NCBI GenBank assembly: GCA_039938515.1
Contig: JBDUUL010000019.1
Span: forward strand, 48,881 to 112,880
Source of the DNA: Nitrososphaera sp.
Lineage (GTDB): Archaea; Thermoproteota; Nitrososphaeria; Nitrososphaerales; Nitrososphaeraceae
Reading direction: 5' to 3'
DNA length: 64,000 bases
Numbering within the stretch: the first letter of the stretch is position 1; every line of letters starts with the position of its first letter. The translations under genes and the position numbers were made by a program. The notes under the pieces were generated by a model. That model had not been told where the DNA came from. It made no database searches and saw only the letters and a list, made by a program, of their open reading frames with translations. Positions 17,015-25,272 of this stretch are shown here, piece by piece.

Positions 17015-17593
17015 ATGACTGACAAGGACAAGCGAGAAAAGGGCGGCAGCTACTTTGCCTCCGGCAAAAAGAAGCAGCGCAAAGCCATGATGATAGCTAT
17101 TCCCGCCATTGTTGCCATAATCGCTATTATTGCCATTGGTGCAACCGTCTACAAGCCAGAGCCTGTTCAGGCCATTGACGGAATACCCTGCAACCCGGGC
17201 GAATCCGTAACATTTCATATTCACGCACACCTTGATGTTTTTGTTAACGGCAAGTCTGCGACCGTGCCGGCCCTTATCGGAATCCCCCAGGGCAAGTGCT
17301 ACTACTGGCTTCACACTCACACGACCGACGGCATAATCCACATGGAAGCTCCCACGGCGCAAAACTTTACGCTTGGCAAGTTCGTTGACATCTGGGACAG
17401 GACGCAGCCAGACTCGATTTCAAGTACGCTTCAAAATAGTCCGGTTACAGCTTATGTGAACAGCAATACCACCAAGTTCGTGGGCAGTTACAGGGACATT
17501 CCGCTATCCTCAAAAGAGCAAATCACGCTTGTAATAGGCCAGCCCCCTGCGGTAATCCCCAAGGACTATCCTGCAAACGGCCCTCCGCAGTAG
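17015..17593 (+). CDS. His-rich membrane-anchored protein, first gene of the larC-larE transcript
   Basis: 193 residues from ATG 17015; a longer frame to 16883 runs over the mdh promoter and is unlikely. A basic cytoplasmic start (KKKQRKAM) precedes one membrane helix (IPAIVAIIAIIAIGATV). The extracellular domain holds FHIHAHLD, CYYWLHTHTTDGIIHME and two cysteines: seven histidines in clusters, a likely metal site. Only 19 bases separate it from larC, so cotranscription is likely, and a nickel- or copper-handling role is conceivable. The family is widespread but I know no proven function. Confidence 0.75.
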   Translation: MTDKDKREKGGSYFASGKKKQRKAMMIAIPAIVAIIAIIAIGATVYKPEPVQAIDGIPCNPGESVTFHIHAHLDVFVNGKSATVPALIGIPQGKCYYWLHTHTTDGIIHMEAPTAQNFTLGKFVDIWDRTQPDSISSTLQNSPVTAYVNSNTTKFVGSYRDIPLSSKEQITLVIGQPPAVIPKDYPANGPPQ

Positions 17594-17612
17594 AGGTCAC
17601 TCAGGGCTCGCA

Positions 17613-18875
17613 ATGACCGAGAGTCTTACCTGCGTTATCGATCCCCAAACTGCCGGCATATCCGGCGACATGCTGACGTCGGCACTGGTTGACGCCGGCG
17701 CGGACAAGGCAAAGGTAATTGAAAGCATCTTTGCCTGCCAGAACTTTGTTCCCAAGTCATCGATAAAAAAAGCCGAGTTTGAATTTGTCAATTCGCATGG
17801 GTTTCAGGCAACTAGGCTAAAGCTTTCCTGCTCGGACAGGGTGCATGAAAGAAATGCTGTCGAAATGTACAGGGCGCTTGGCAGGATCTGCGAATCGCTT
17901 CCGCTTGAGCAGCGCGCCAAGGTATTTGCGCTCGAGTCCTTCAAGACAATCGCCCTGGCGGAGGCAAAAATTCACGGCGAGAATTTCAGCACCGTTCACC
18001 TGCATGAGGCAAGCAGCATCGATACCTTTGCGGACATTATCGGGTGCGCGACTGCGCTCCAGGACCTTGGACTTTTTCACGCAAAAGTCTTTTCGACCAG
18101 GGTCGCGGTCGGTGGCGGCATGCTTACCTTTTCGCACGGCACCATTCCCAACCCCGCCGCGGCGATTCTCGAGATATTCCGGGCAAAGTCTTTTGGCATT
18201 TTCGGAGGCCAGGCGGACTCGGAGCTGACGACGCCTACCGGCGCGGCGCTTCTTGTCAACATTGCAGGCGGCGGAAGCACTAGCGCCTTCCCCGAAATGT
18301 CAATTGAAAAGATAGGCTATGGCGCGGGCACAAAAGAGTTTGAAGCGTTTCCAAACGTGCTCCGGGTCGTAATGGGCAAGGGCCCGGCCTTACAGAGCAG
18401 GGATTCCGTGACCCTCATAGAGACAAACATCGACGACGCATCGGGCGAAATTATCGGCAACCTGGTAGACAGGATATCCGGCGCAGGTGCAAAGGACATT
18501 GCAGTTCTCCAGGGAATCTCGAAAAAAAACAGGCCCACATACCTGGTTAGAATTATATCAGATCAGGCGCAGGTCTCAGACATGCTAGAGATTCTCTTCT
18601 CCGAGTCCGGCACGCTTGGCGCGAGGGTTAGCGAAGTGCAGAGGGTAATCCTCCCAAGGGCCAAGCTCGTTGTGCAGGTAAAGATAGAGGATCAGATATT
18701 TGCGGTAAACGTCAAGGTAGTCCGCGACGCGGGCGGCCTGTTCAGGTCGGCCAAGGCAGAATTTGAAGACATCAAGAGTATTGCGGCAAAACTCAGGATG
18801 CCGGCGAGGCGCGTCGCCGAACTTGTGCACATGCAGATTCTTCAAAAGACTGGCGGGGAATTTACAGGGAATTGA
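17613..18875 (+). CDS. larC: LarC, nickel insertion enzyme of the NPN cofactor
   Basis: 420 residues in a single frame. LarC inserts nickel into the dithiolated pyridinium nucleotide at the expense of CTP. Recognisable blocks are TAGISGDMLTSALVDAG at the start, HLHEASSIDTFADIIG, SHGTIPNPAAA, SELTTPTGAAL and VTLIETNIDDASGE. In Lactobacillus, larC is split and joined by frameshifting; here it is an uninterrupted gene. The stop overlaps the larE start by four bases. Confidence 0.93.
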   Translation: MTESLTCVIDPQTAGISGDMLTSALVDAGADKAKVIESIFACQNFVPKSSIKKAEFEFVNSHGFQATRLKLSCSDRVHERNAVEMYRALGRICESLPLEQRAKVFALESFKTIALAEAKIHGENFSTVHLHEASSIDTFADIIGCATALQDLGLFHAKVFSTRVAVGGGMLTFSHGTIPNPAAAILEIFRAKSFGIFGGQADSELTTPTGAALLVNIAGGGSTSAFPEMSIEKIGYGAGTKEFEAFPNVLRVVMGKGPALQSRDSVTLIETNIDDASGEIIGNLVDRISGAGAKDIAVLQGISKKNRPTYLVRIISDQAQVSDMLEILFSESGTLGARVSEVQRVILPRAKLVVQVKIEDQIFAVNVKVVRDAGGLFRSAKAEFEDIKSIAAKLRMPARRVAELVHMQILQKTGGEFTGN

Positions 18876-19699
18876 AGGGCATCGAGGATATTGTCGGCTG
18901 GTTTTGCAGCACCGGCTCGCAGTCGGCAGTCGTGGCCTTGTCCGGCGGCGTTGACAGCGCCCTTGTTGCGGCTGCTGCCAAGCGCGCGTTTGGAAGCCGC
19001 GCGGTAGCAATTACCGCGGACTACAAGACACTCTCAAAGGAAGAGCTGACTTCGGCAAGGCGCGTCGCCGAGGAGCTGGCCATTTCCCACAGGATAATCA
19101 CTTACAGCGAGCTTGAAAATCCGGATTTCGTAAAGAATGACGAGATGAGGTGCTACCATTGCAGGACGGAGCTTGGTGATCACCTGCGGGCAGAATCAAA
19201 ACGCATGTCGATTTCGCTTATAGTGGACGGCACAAACGCGGACGATCTTTTGGAACACCGGCCCGGAATTCAGGCCATGAGAGAGGCGGGCATAAAAAGT
19301 CCTCTTGCAGAGCTCGGCTTTGGCAAGGCTGCGGTCAGGCAGGTTGCAGAGCAGCTGGGCCTGTCCGTATACGACAAGCCGTCTAACGCCTGCCTGGCTT
19401 CGCGCCTGCCCACCGGAACCGCGGTGACCCCTGAAAGACTAAGGAGGATAGAGGAAGCAGAGGCGATGGTAAAGTCCTGCACGGGAGTCCGCCAGCTGCG
19501 CGTGCGCGACCACGGAGACATCGCCCGGGTAGAGGTCGCCCGAAACGAGTTTCAGAAGATTCTCGATCCGGCCATCCTAGCGTTGATTGACGGAAAGCTC
19601 AAGTCTCTTGGCTTTCGGCATGTCGCGCTGGACTGCGCGGGGTACAGGTCGGGGAGCTTGGTGGTCATTGACGGCACACCCGGTGGGTCCCATGCATAG
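18872..19699 (+). CDS. larE: LarE, ATP-dependent sulfur transferase of NPN synthesis
   Basis: 275 residues. PP-loop SGGVDS (24-29) activates the substrate carboxylate with ATP. Cysteines occur at RCYHC (94, 97) and SNACLASR (174). The last corresponds to the sulfur-donor cysteine of Lactobacillus LarE. The extra CxxC gives the three-cysteine set associated with [4Fe-4S]-dependent LarE proteins, which do not sacrifice their own cysteine sulfur. Overlaps larC by 4 bases and the cysteine desulfurase by 8, so the three are translationally coupled. Confidence 0.92.
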   Translation: MKGIEDIVGWFCSTGSQSAVVALSGGVDSALVAAAAKRAFGSRAVAITADYKTLSKEELTSARRVAEELAISHRIITYSELENPDFVKNDEMRCYHCRTELGDHLRAESKRMSISLIVDGTNADDLLEHRPGIQAMREAGIKSPLAELGFGKAAVRQVAEQLGLSVYDKPSNACLASRLPTGTAVTPERLRRIEEAEAMVKSCTGVRQLRVRDHGDIARVEVARNEFQKILDPAILALIDGKLKSLGFRHVALDCAGYRSGSLVVIDGTPGGSHA

Positions 19700-20903
19700 C
19701 GCGCACCATGCAGGTCGCACGCCAGTCTACCTTGATAACGCGGCGTCGACGCCTGTTGCACAGGAAGTCGTTGACGCAATGGTCCCGTTCCTCCGGCTGC
19801 AATACGGAAATCCTTCCTCGCTTCATTATTTCGGAAGAGAGACCAATAGGGCTGTGCAGTCAGCTCGCCGGAAAGTGGCCGCACTTGTCGGCGCCAGCAC
19901 AAAGGAGATAATTTTTACTTCCGGGGGGACCGAATCGGACAACCTTGCGATAAAGGGCACTGCGCTCGCTGCAAGAAGAGAGAATCCTGCAAAGAACCAC
20001 ATAGTGGTCAGCAGCATCGAGCATGACGCGGTCCTGGAGCCGTGCAGGGCGCTTCAGGAGGATGGCTTTTCGGTAACTTACCTGCAGGTTACAGACAAGG
20101 GGTTGGTCGAGCCCGACGAACTACGCGGCGCAATTGGAAGCAACACCGCGCTTGTCAGCATCATGCTTGCAAACAACGAGGTAGGCACCATAGAGCCGGT
20201 AAGGGAGCTGTCAGCAGTAGCGCGGTCGGCAGGCGTTCCCTTTCACACCGACGCGGTACAAGCGGCGGGCAAGATCCCGGTCGACGTCGGGACGCTAGGC
20301 ATCGACCTGCTTTCAATTTCATCCCACAAGATAAACGGGCCAAAGGGCGTCGGCGCGCTTTATGTCAGGAAGGGCAGCAGGGTTACCGCGCTCATGCACG
20401 GAGGCGGGCAAGAGTCGGCAATGCGCTCGGGGACAGAAAACGTTGCAGGCATCGTCGGGTTCGGCGCGGCAAGCGAGCTTGCAAAGTCGCGCCTTGAATC
20501 CAGCAGGCGCCACGTGGAGGACCTTCGGGACTATCTGGTAAAAAGAGTGCTAGCAGAGATTCCGGATTCAAGGGTAAACGGTTCGCTTGAGAGCAGGCTG
20601 CCGGGCAACGCCCACTTTACTTTCCTTGGGGTAAACGGCGAGGACCTTATCATAAAGCTTGACGAGAACGGCGTGGCAGCTTCGACCGGCTCGGCGTGCT
20701 CTATCCACAGGCAAAAGGCGTCCCACGTTCTCAAGGCCATGGGCTTTTCGCACGAAGAAATAACGGGCTCGCTCAGGCTCACAATCGGCGCACAGAATAC
20801 AAGGGAAGAGATGGACACGGCAGTCGAATCGCTGAAAAAGGTTGTCGTGGAACTGAGACTCCTTTCGCCGTTCAAGCGCACGCCGGCAACGCGCGGTACC
20901 TGA
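19692..20903 (+). CDS. Cysteine desulfurase (NifS/IscS family)
   Basis: 403 residues from ATG 19692, eight bases inside larE; an upstream frame to 19587 is only the shadow of larE. PLP lysine in SSHKINGPKG (K213), His111 (IEHDAVLE), HTDAVQAAG, and catalytic cysteine C336 in STGSACSIH. It removes sulfur from cysteine as a persulfide. Location suggests that it supplies LarE, though it could also serve Fe-S and tRNA thiolation generally. Confidence 0.93.
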   Translation: MHSAHHAGRTPVYLDNAASTPVAQEVVDAMVPFLRLQYGNPSSLHYFGRETNRAVQSARRKVAALVGASTKEIIFTSGGTESDNLAIKGTALAARRENPAKNHIVVSSIEHDAVLEPCRALQEDGFSVTYLQVTDKGLVEPDELRGAIGSNTALVSIMLANNEVGTIEPVRELSAVARSAGVPFHTDAVQAAGKIPVDVGTLGIDLLSISSHKINGPKGVGALYVRKGSRVTALMHGGGQESAMRSGTENVAGIVGFGAASELAKSRLESSRRHVEDLRDYLVKRVLAEIPDSRVNGSLESRLPGNAHFTFLGVNGEDLIIKLDENGVAASTGSACSIHRQKASHVLKAMGFSHEEITGSLRLTIGAQNTREEMDTAVESLKKVVVELRLLSPFKRTPATRGT

Positions 20904-20932
20904 GGACCAAGCCTGCAGCAGACGCTGGCCGC

Positions 20933-21055
20933 CTAGGCAGTCTCGTACGCGTTCTCGACAGTGTCGATCCTGAACAGTTTTGCGCGGCGAGTCGGAGAGA
21001 GCTCCTCGATAATGTCCTCGGGGCTCCTGCACTCGTCGCATTGGCACCTTGTCAT
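20933..21055 (-). CDS. Small CxCxxC protein (40 residues)
   Basis: Minus-strand ATG at 21055 to TAG at 20933. It begins MTRCQCDECRSPEDIIEEL and ends in an acidic helical tail (FRIDTVENAYETA). The CxCxxC motif suggests metal or Fe-S binding. A TATA-like ATTTTTAGA on the minus strand (~21079-21087) lies 28 bases before the start, matching the local leaderless style and arguing for a real gene. It sits convergent to the cysteine desulfurase. Confidence 0.6.
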   Translation of the reverse strand: MTRCQCDECRSPEDIIEELSPTRRAKLFRIDTVENAYETA

Positions 21056-21183
21056 GCAGCAATCAATTACTTCTGAAAGTCTAAAAATGAGCTGATAGTA
21101 GAAGCTGTAAGGGAGCTAGCTGTATAGGAACTATGGCGCAGAATCTTATCGTAGTAAATTCCGGATAAAGCGGATCTTGAAAT

Positions 21184-21191
21184 CTTTTTAT
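21184..21191 (+). promoter_or_regulatory. TATA-like element of the peroxiredoxin gene
   Basis: CTTTTTAT centred about 29 bases before ATG 21217, giving a leaderless or nearly leaderless transcript. Confidence 0.5.
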
Positions 21192-21216
21192 TGTCATCGT
21201 CGGAGTTTCTATTGAA

Positions 21217-21708
21217 ATGTCCTCAACAGCGGCCGTGAAGGTTCCAGACGTGGGCGAGACTGCGCCCGACTTTGAACTGCTCGACATTGACATGAAGCCA
21301 AAAAAGCTCTCTGAATTTAGAGGCAAGAAAACGGTTTTGGCATTTTTCCCGGCTGCCGAATCGCCAGTTTGCACCGTGGAGATGTGCTCGTTCAGGGACT
21401 CTATGGACGAGCTGCGCGACTATGGCGCAAACGTCGTCGGAGTTTCGGTTGACGGGCCTTTTGCAAACAAGTCGTTTTCACAGAACCGCCACCTGAACTT
21501 TCCGATTCTAAGCGACTACAACCGCGAAGTTATCAGAAAATACGGGATTGTCATGAAGGACCTCGGCGGAGCCAAGGACTACAACGCAGCCAAGAGATCC
21601 ATCTTTGTCCTCGACGACAAGGGCAAGATTGTCTACCGGTGGGTTTCCGACAATCCGCTGGTAGAACCGGACTACAAGCAGATAAAGCAGGTCCTGGGCA
21701 AGAAATAG
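21217..21708 (+). CDS. Peroxiredoxin (AhpC/TSA family)
   Basis: 163 residues, thioredoxin fold. Peroxidatic cysteine C52 in FFPAAESPVCTVEMC, with C57 five residues on, the BCP/PrxQ-type resolving position. LDDKGKIVYRWVSDNP near the end is typical. It reduces H2O2 and organic peroxides using thioredoxin-like donors; useful to an aerobic ammonia oxidiser. ATG start with a TATA box upstream. Confidence 0.92.
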   Translation: MSSTAAVKVPDVGETAPDFELLDIDMKPKKLSEFRGKKTVLAFFPAAESPVCTVEMCSFRDSMDELRDYGANVVGVSVDGPFANKSFSQNRHLNFPILSDYNREVIRKYGIVMKDLGGAKDYNAAKRSIFVLDDKGKIVYRWVSDNPLVEPDYKQIKQVLGKK

Positions 21709-21759
21709 TGCGACCGCGCAGTTTTTATTCTGTCGGGGGTTCCGGCACTTTCATAGGCA

Positions 21760-22212
21760 TTGAAGATAAGCAAGATACTTGTCCCGGTTGACCTCTCTGA
21801 CAATGCGCTGCGAGCCGCTGACTATGCAACGGATCTTGCGCTAAAGTATGGTGCAAAGGTAGTGGTATTTCACGTCATCCCGATTGGCGAATTTGTCAGG
21901 GCGCTTGGAACCTTTGGCCCCTATTTTCCAGAGCCTGTCCAGAAGCAAATCGATAGCCTAAAGTCCCAGTCGTTTGCGTGGCTGGAAAAGATAAGGCAGT
22001 CTGCAGAGAGACAGGGAGTGGATGTCGAGGTGGAGGCGCAGGTAAGCACGAACTCGATAGTCAAGACCATCACCGACTATGCCGACAGGGAGGAATTTGA
22101 CCTGGTAGTGATGGGGACAAGGGGCGAAACGGAAGTCGCCAAGATGCTCCTTGGCAGCGTCGCTTCCGGGGTGCTCAACAACCTCGACAAGACCATCGTC
22201 GTCGTAAAGTAG
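21760..22212 (+). CDS. Universal stress protein (UspA family)
   Basis: 150 residues from a TTG. KILVPVDLSDNALRA at the N-terminus and GTRGETEVAKMLLGSVASGVL at the C-terminus form the ATP-binding Usp signature (G-x2-G-x9-G-S). Single-domain form. A T-rich TATA-like stretch (~21720-21728) precedes it. The exact stress role is unknown. Confidence 0.92.
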   Translation: MKISKILVPVDLSDNALRAADYATDLALKYGAKVVVFHVIPIGEFVRALGTFGPYFPEPVQKQIDSLKSQSFAWLEKIRQSAERQGVDVEVEAQVSTNSIVKTITDYADREEFDLVVMGTRGETEVAKMLLGSVASGVLNNLDKTIVVVK

Positions 22213-22214
22213 TC

Positions 22215-22976
22215 CTACTGCTTTGCACTCACGCCGCCGTCGACCATCATGACCGTGCCGGTTATCCATTTTGCGTCGTCAGAGCACATGTAGGCCACCG
22301 CGCCCGCAATGTCCGACGGCTCGCCTATCCTGCGCAGCGGAAAACCCGACTCGAGTTGGCGCTTTGCGTTTTCGTCCTGCAGGAACGGTTCGATAATGGA
22401 GCTTCGGATGGTAGAGGGACAGATGCAGTTTGACCGGATTCCGTGCGGGCCGTATTCAACCGCGATGCTCCTTGTGAACATGATTATCCCGGCCTTTGTG
22501 ACCCCGTACACGGTCAGCGGAACGTTCTGGATTGCGCGCATTCCAAGGACCGAGGAAATATTGACAATGCTTCCTCCGCGATTTTTCATCATTAGTGGTA
22601 TGACCGCCTTGGTGAACTGGAAGGTGCCTATGAGGTTCGTGTCAATGAGGCCCGACCACTGGTCCTCGGTCATTTCATGAAAGGCGACCGGGTCGTTGAT
22701 AGTGCCCGCGTTGTTTACAAGGATGTCAATCTTGTCAAAAGAAGAGATGGTCTGCTCGACCGCGCTGAGAACTTCAGCCTCCTTGGTAATGTCCGCGCTT
22801 ACGGTAAGCAAATTCTTTTTGTCGCCGCCGGTTTCAGAAGCGGCGGCAGAAAGCCTGCCATGATCCCTTCCAACTAGAACAACCCTTGCACCCTCAGAAG
22901 CCAGGCGCTTGACAATGGATTTTCCCACTGCCCCTCCGGCTCCAGTAACGACAGCGACCTTGCCTTTCATATTCAT
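22215..22976 (-). CDS. Short-chain dehydrogenase/reductase
   Basis: 253 residues. Classical SDR: TGAGGAVGKS nucleotide loop, NNAG (88-91), catalytic Ser141/142, Tyr157 and Lys161 (YGVTK), and the C-terminal TGTVMMVDGG. The R at the second strand end (VGRDHGR) suggests NADP(H). It is of the FabG type, but archaeal lipid metabolism makes an acyl-ACP substrate unlikely; the substrate is open. A minus-strand TATA-like CACTTTAAA (~23000-23008) lies ~27 bases before the start. Confidence 0.88.
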   Translation of the reverse strand: MNMKGKVAVVTGAGGAVGKSIVKRLASEGARVVLVGRDHGRLSAAASETGGDKKNLLTVSADITKEAEVLSAVEQTISSFDKIDILVNNAGTINDPVAFHEMTEDQWSGLIDTNLIGTFQFTKAVIPLMMKNRGGSIVNISSVLGMRAIQNVPLTVYGVTKAGIIMFTRSIAVEYGPHGIRSNCICPSTIRSSIIEPFLQDENAKRQLESGFPLRRIGEPSDIAGAVAYMCSDDAKWITGTVMMVDGGVSAKQ

Positions 22977-23164
22977 GACAGGTATTCTGCAAGGTGCGCT
23001 TTTTAAAGTGTTTTATCAAATCGCCTCCCGACCTCCGGAGGGAACACAAGGGCATAGCTGACCGGCTTGCTCCCTGAATCTGCCGGCAGACCGCGCCTTA
23101 TACTTAAAGGATCTCACGATGGCTTAAGAATAAAAATCGCCCACCTTAGCCGTTGACTGCCATA

Positions 23165-23494
23165 ATGCGACCCGAAGACGAACTGCCTTCATCCAGCCTG
23201 CAGGGAGTCGAAAGTCATAGCATCGGCAAGGACGCGTCTGAGGATACAAACTGGAGCTGCCTTGACGCTGACGGGATTGTTGTAGGCAAGCTGACAGCCG
23301 GGTCTGCCGTCCATGCGGTTCAAACGCTTATTGAAATTACGAGGGACGAGCCGAGCAGGTTCAGGCGCCGCGTCTTTACCCTTGTAAGCGGCGGAACAAG
23401 GATAGCTGTCGACGGGCTAACTGACCTCCAGGTCCCAAGCACCACATCTTCCGGCAAGAGCCAGGTTGGATTGACAGACAGAAGGAAGAACTAA
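23165..23494 (+). CDS. Small hypothetical protein
   Basis: About 109 residues from ATG 23165 (TTG 23153 also possible; A/T-rich TATA-like bases at 23128-23136 fit the ATG). The middle GIVVGKLTAGSAVHAVQTLIEI and TLVSGGTRIAVDGLTDLQV look like a compact alpha/beta fold, flanked by disordered Ser/Asp-rich ends. The stop overlaps the convergent DHH gene by four bases. No family recognised. Confidence 0.55.
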   Translation: MRPEDELPSSSLQGVESHSIGKDASEDTNWSCLDADGIVVGKLTAGSAVHAVQTLIEITRDEPSRFRRRVFTLVSGGTRIAVDGLTDLQVPSTTSSGKSQVGLTDRRKN

Positions 23495-24480
23495 TCCCAG
23501 CTCTTTTGCTCTGGGGCACCTGCCGACTTCTGCTGCGCCTTTACAACTGCCCCTTCAAGCTCTGCTATGACTGCAGGGATGTTCCCCGGATCGCTCCGGA
23601 AAGTTCCGCCTGCTGCATACGCATGGCCTCCACCGTCCGGAAGGTTTTCGGCGACAGCCCTGCACGATATTGCTTCGTTGTTGCGCCTGATGCTCACCTT
23701 TCCTTTTGAGCTGTAAAACATCACGAGGTCGGCACCGGTGCGGGCGAACACTTCTTCAGAGAAGAGGCTGTTCTGGAGGAACGGCGACGACTGCACAAAG
23801 GCGACGTTGATACCTGCGACTCTTTTCTGCTGAAGCGTCGAGAACGCCTCGCCGCGGGCCCTGTCGCGGAGTCCCGAGTATTCGTTGTAGTCCGACTGCA
23901 TTTCCAAATCCCACAGCAGCCCGCCAGCAGACTTGTGAGCCAGCCGGGTCAGCCTCTCGTAAAAGTCAGGAAAAGTCTGGTAGTATCGTATCAGTTCGGA
24001 GATGGGCGTGAGATACTGATCCTTTGTGAAAAAGTCCATGGTATGCGCCATGCCTGCAAGCTGCCGGGCAATCTCGTTTCCCGGCACGAACCGTTCATGC
24101 ATGAGGTCGGCAGCACACTTGGCTCCCGAGCTGTCGAGCACGATTTCGGCATAGTCCCTTACCGCGGCCTGGGCCTTCTCGGACCAGGGATGGTGGTCGA
24201 CCCAGACTATCTTCCATCCGTTCCTTGCGGCGTCTGAAAATATTTCACGGCAAAGCTCAATGATGTCGTCGTTGAGCCCCAGGTCCGCGATTATGATAAG
24301 GCCGCGGTCCTTGGAGTGCTGCGTGGCAGAGTGCACAAAGTTTCCCAGCTTTTGAAAGTTCTCGGCGCCATAGCCGAGAAATACCGTCATTGCCTGTGGG
24401 TATCTCAGCAGGCCGATTGCGGCCGAGTACAGACCGTCAAGGTCCGACTCGTGTGAAAAGATCAGCACTCGGGTAGTCAT
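23491..24480 (-). CDS. DHH-family phosphoesterase
   Basis: 329 residues. DHH domain motifs SHESDLDGL, IIADLGLND and WVDHHPW provide the metal-binding aspartates and histidines; the C-terminal DHHA1 domain carries GGGHAYAAGG. Such proteins hydrolyse phosphodiester bonds (nanoRNases, oligonucleotide or cyclic dinucleotide phosphodiesterases, RecJ-like). The substrate is not decidable from sequence. Overlaps the HAD gene upstream by four bases, so the pair is an operon. Confidence 0.88.
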   Translation of the reverse strand: MTTRVLIFSHESDLDGLYSAAIGLLRYPQAMTVFLGYGAENFQKLGNFVHSATQHSKDRGLIIIADLGLNDDIIELCREIFSDAARNGWKIVWVDHHPWSEKAQAAVRDYAEIVLDSSGAKCAADLMHERFVPGNEIARQLAGMAHTMDFFTKDQYLTPISELIRYYQTFPDFYERLTRLAHKSAGGLLWDLEMQSDYNEYSGLRDRARGEAFSTLQQKRVAGINVAFVQSSPFLQNSLFSEEVFARTGADLVMFYSSKGKVSIRRNNEAISCRAVAENLPDGGGHAYAAGGTFRSDPGNIPAVIAELEGAVVKAQQKSAGAPEQKSWD

Positions 24481-25145
24481 GGCCGGCTGCAGCTCAGCAC
24501 GCCCTTGATTGAAGCAGTCGAGTCTAATATCTTGTCCGGCAGGACAAGACCTTCAAAATCACTGGCTACAAGAGGGCTGTTGTTGAGCACTACGATGCAG
24601 CCGAGGCCGCCGTTTCTGGCGGCCTGCACGCCCAGCGGGGCGTTTTCAATGACAGTCGAGTCCGACGCGCTTGCCTGAAGTCGTCTGGCAGCTTCAAGAA
24701 ACGATGACGGGTCTGGCTTGCCCCTTTGCACGTCGTCCGCGGTGATTATCAGCTCAAACGCTCCTTTTCCAAATGCGCGCTCTAAAATCGGCACGACGTC
24801 GTCCTTGGCGGAGCCGGAGACTACTGCCTTTCTGCACTGCAGCGAATCTATCACCTCCCGGACACCCTCGAAGGGCTTGATGTCATGCTTGACGGCGCGA
24901 AACAGCCTGTTCTTCTCCTCGCTGACCTTCTTTGCAAGAATGCTGTCCGGGTCTCGCAGGCCATTCCGCTCAAAAATCTTTTGCACAAGTTCAGCGCCCC
25001 GCATGCCTTCCAGCAAATAGAGTTCACGCTCTGTAGTGCGCACTCCTGCCTCCGACTCAAAAGCCGTTCTCCAGGCCCGGACATGCAGTGGCATCGAGTC
25101 CACCAATACGCCGTCGAGATCGAAAATCGCCGCCCTGCTGGCCAC
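24477..25145 (-). CDS. HAD-superfamily phosphatase (beta-phosphoglucomutase-like)
   Basis: 222 residues. HAD motif I FDLDGVLVDS, cap domain after it, motif II VVSGSAKDD, motif III Lys in RGKPDPSSF and motif IV ENAPLGVQAA. The DLDGVLVDSMPLH start is typical of phosphoglycolate phosphatase/beta-PGM types. The acting substrate is unknown. Cotranscribed with the downstream DHH phosphoesterase. Confidence 0.88.
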   Translation of the reverse strand: MASRAAIFDLDGVLVDSMPLHVRAWRTAFESEAGVRTTERELYLLEGMRGAELVQKIFERNGLRDPDSILAKKVSEEKNRLFRAVKHDIKPFEGVREVIDSLQCRKAVVSGSAKDDVVPILERAFGKGAFELIITADDVQRGKPDPSSFLEAARRLQASASDSTVIENAPLGVQAARNGGLGCIVVLNNSPLVASDFEGLVLPDKILDSTASIKGVLSCSRP

Positions 25146-25272
25146 GTCACACTGGCAGGGTTTTGCGCTATAAAATAATATTGATAGGTGACCCTGCGAA
25201 GTTTCTGGTCATCTTCTAGAATATTATTTCGTGCAGCTTTATTTACCGGTCGCCCTACAGCACGTGGCGACA

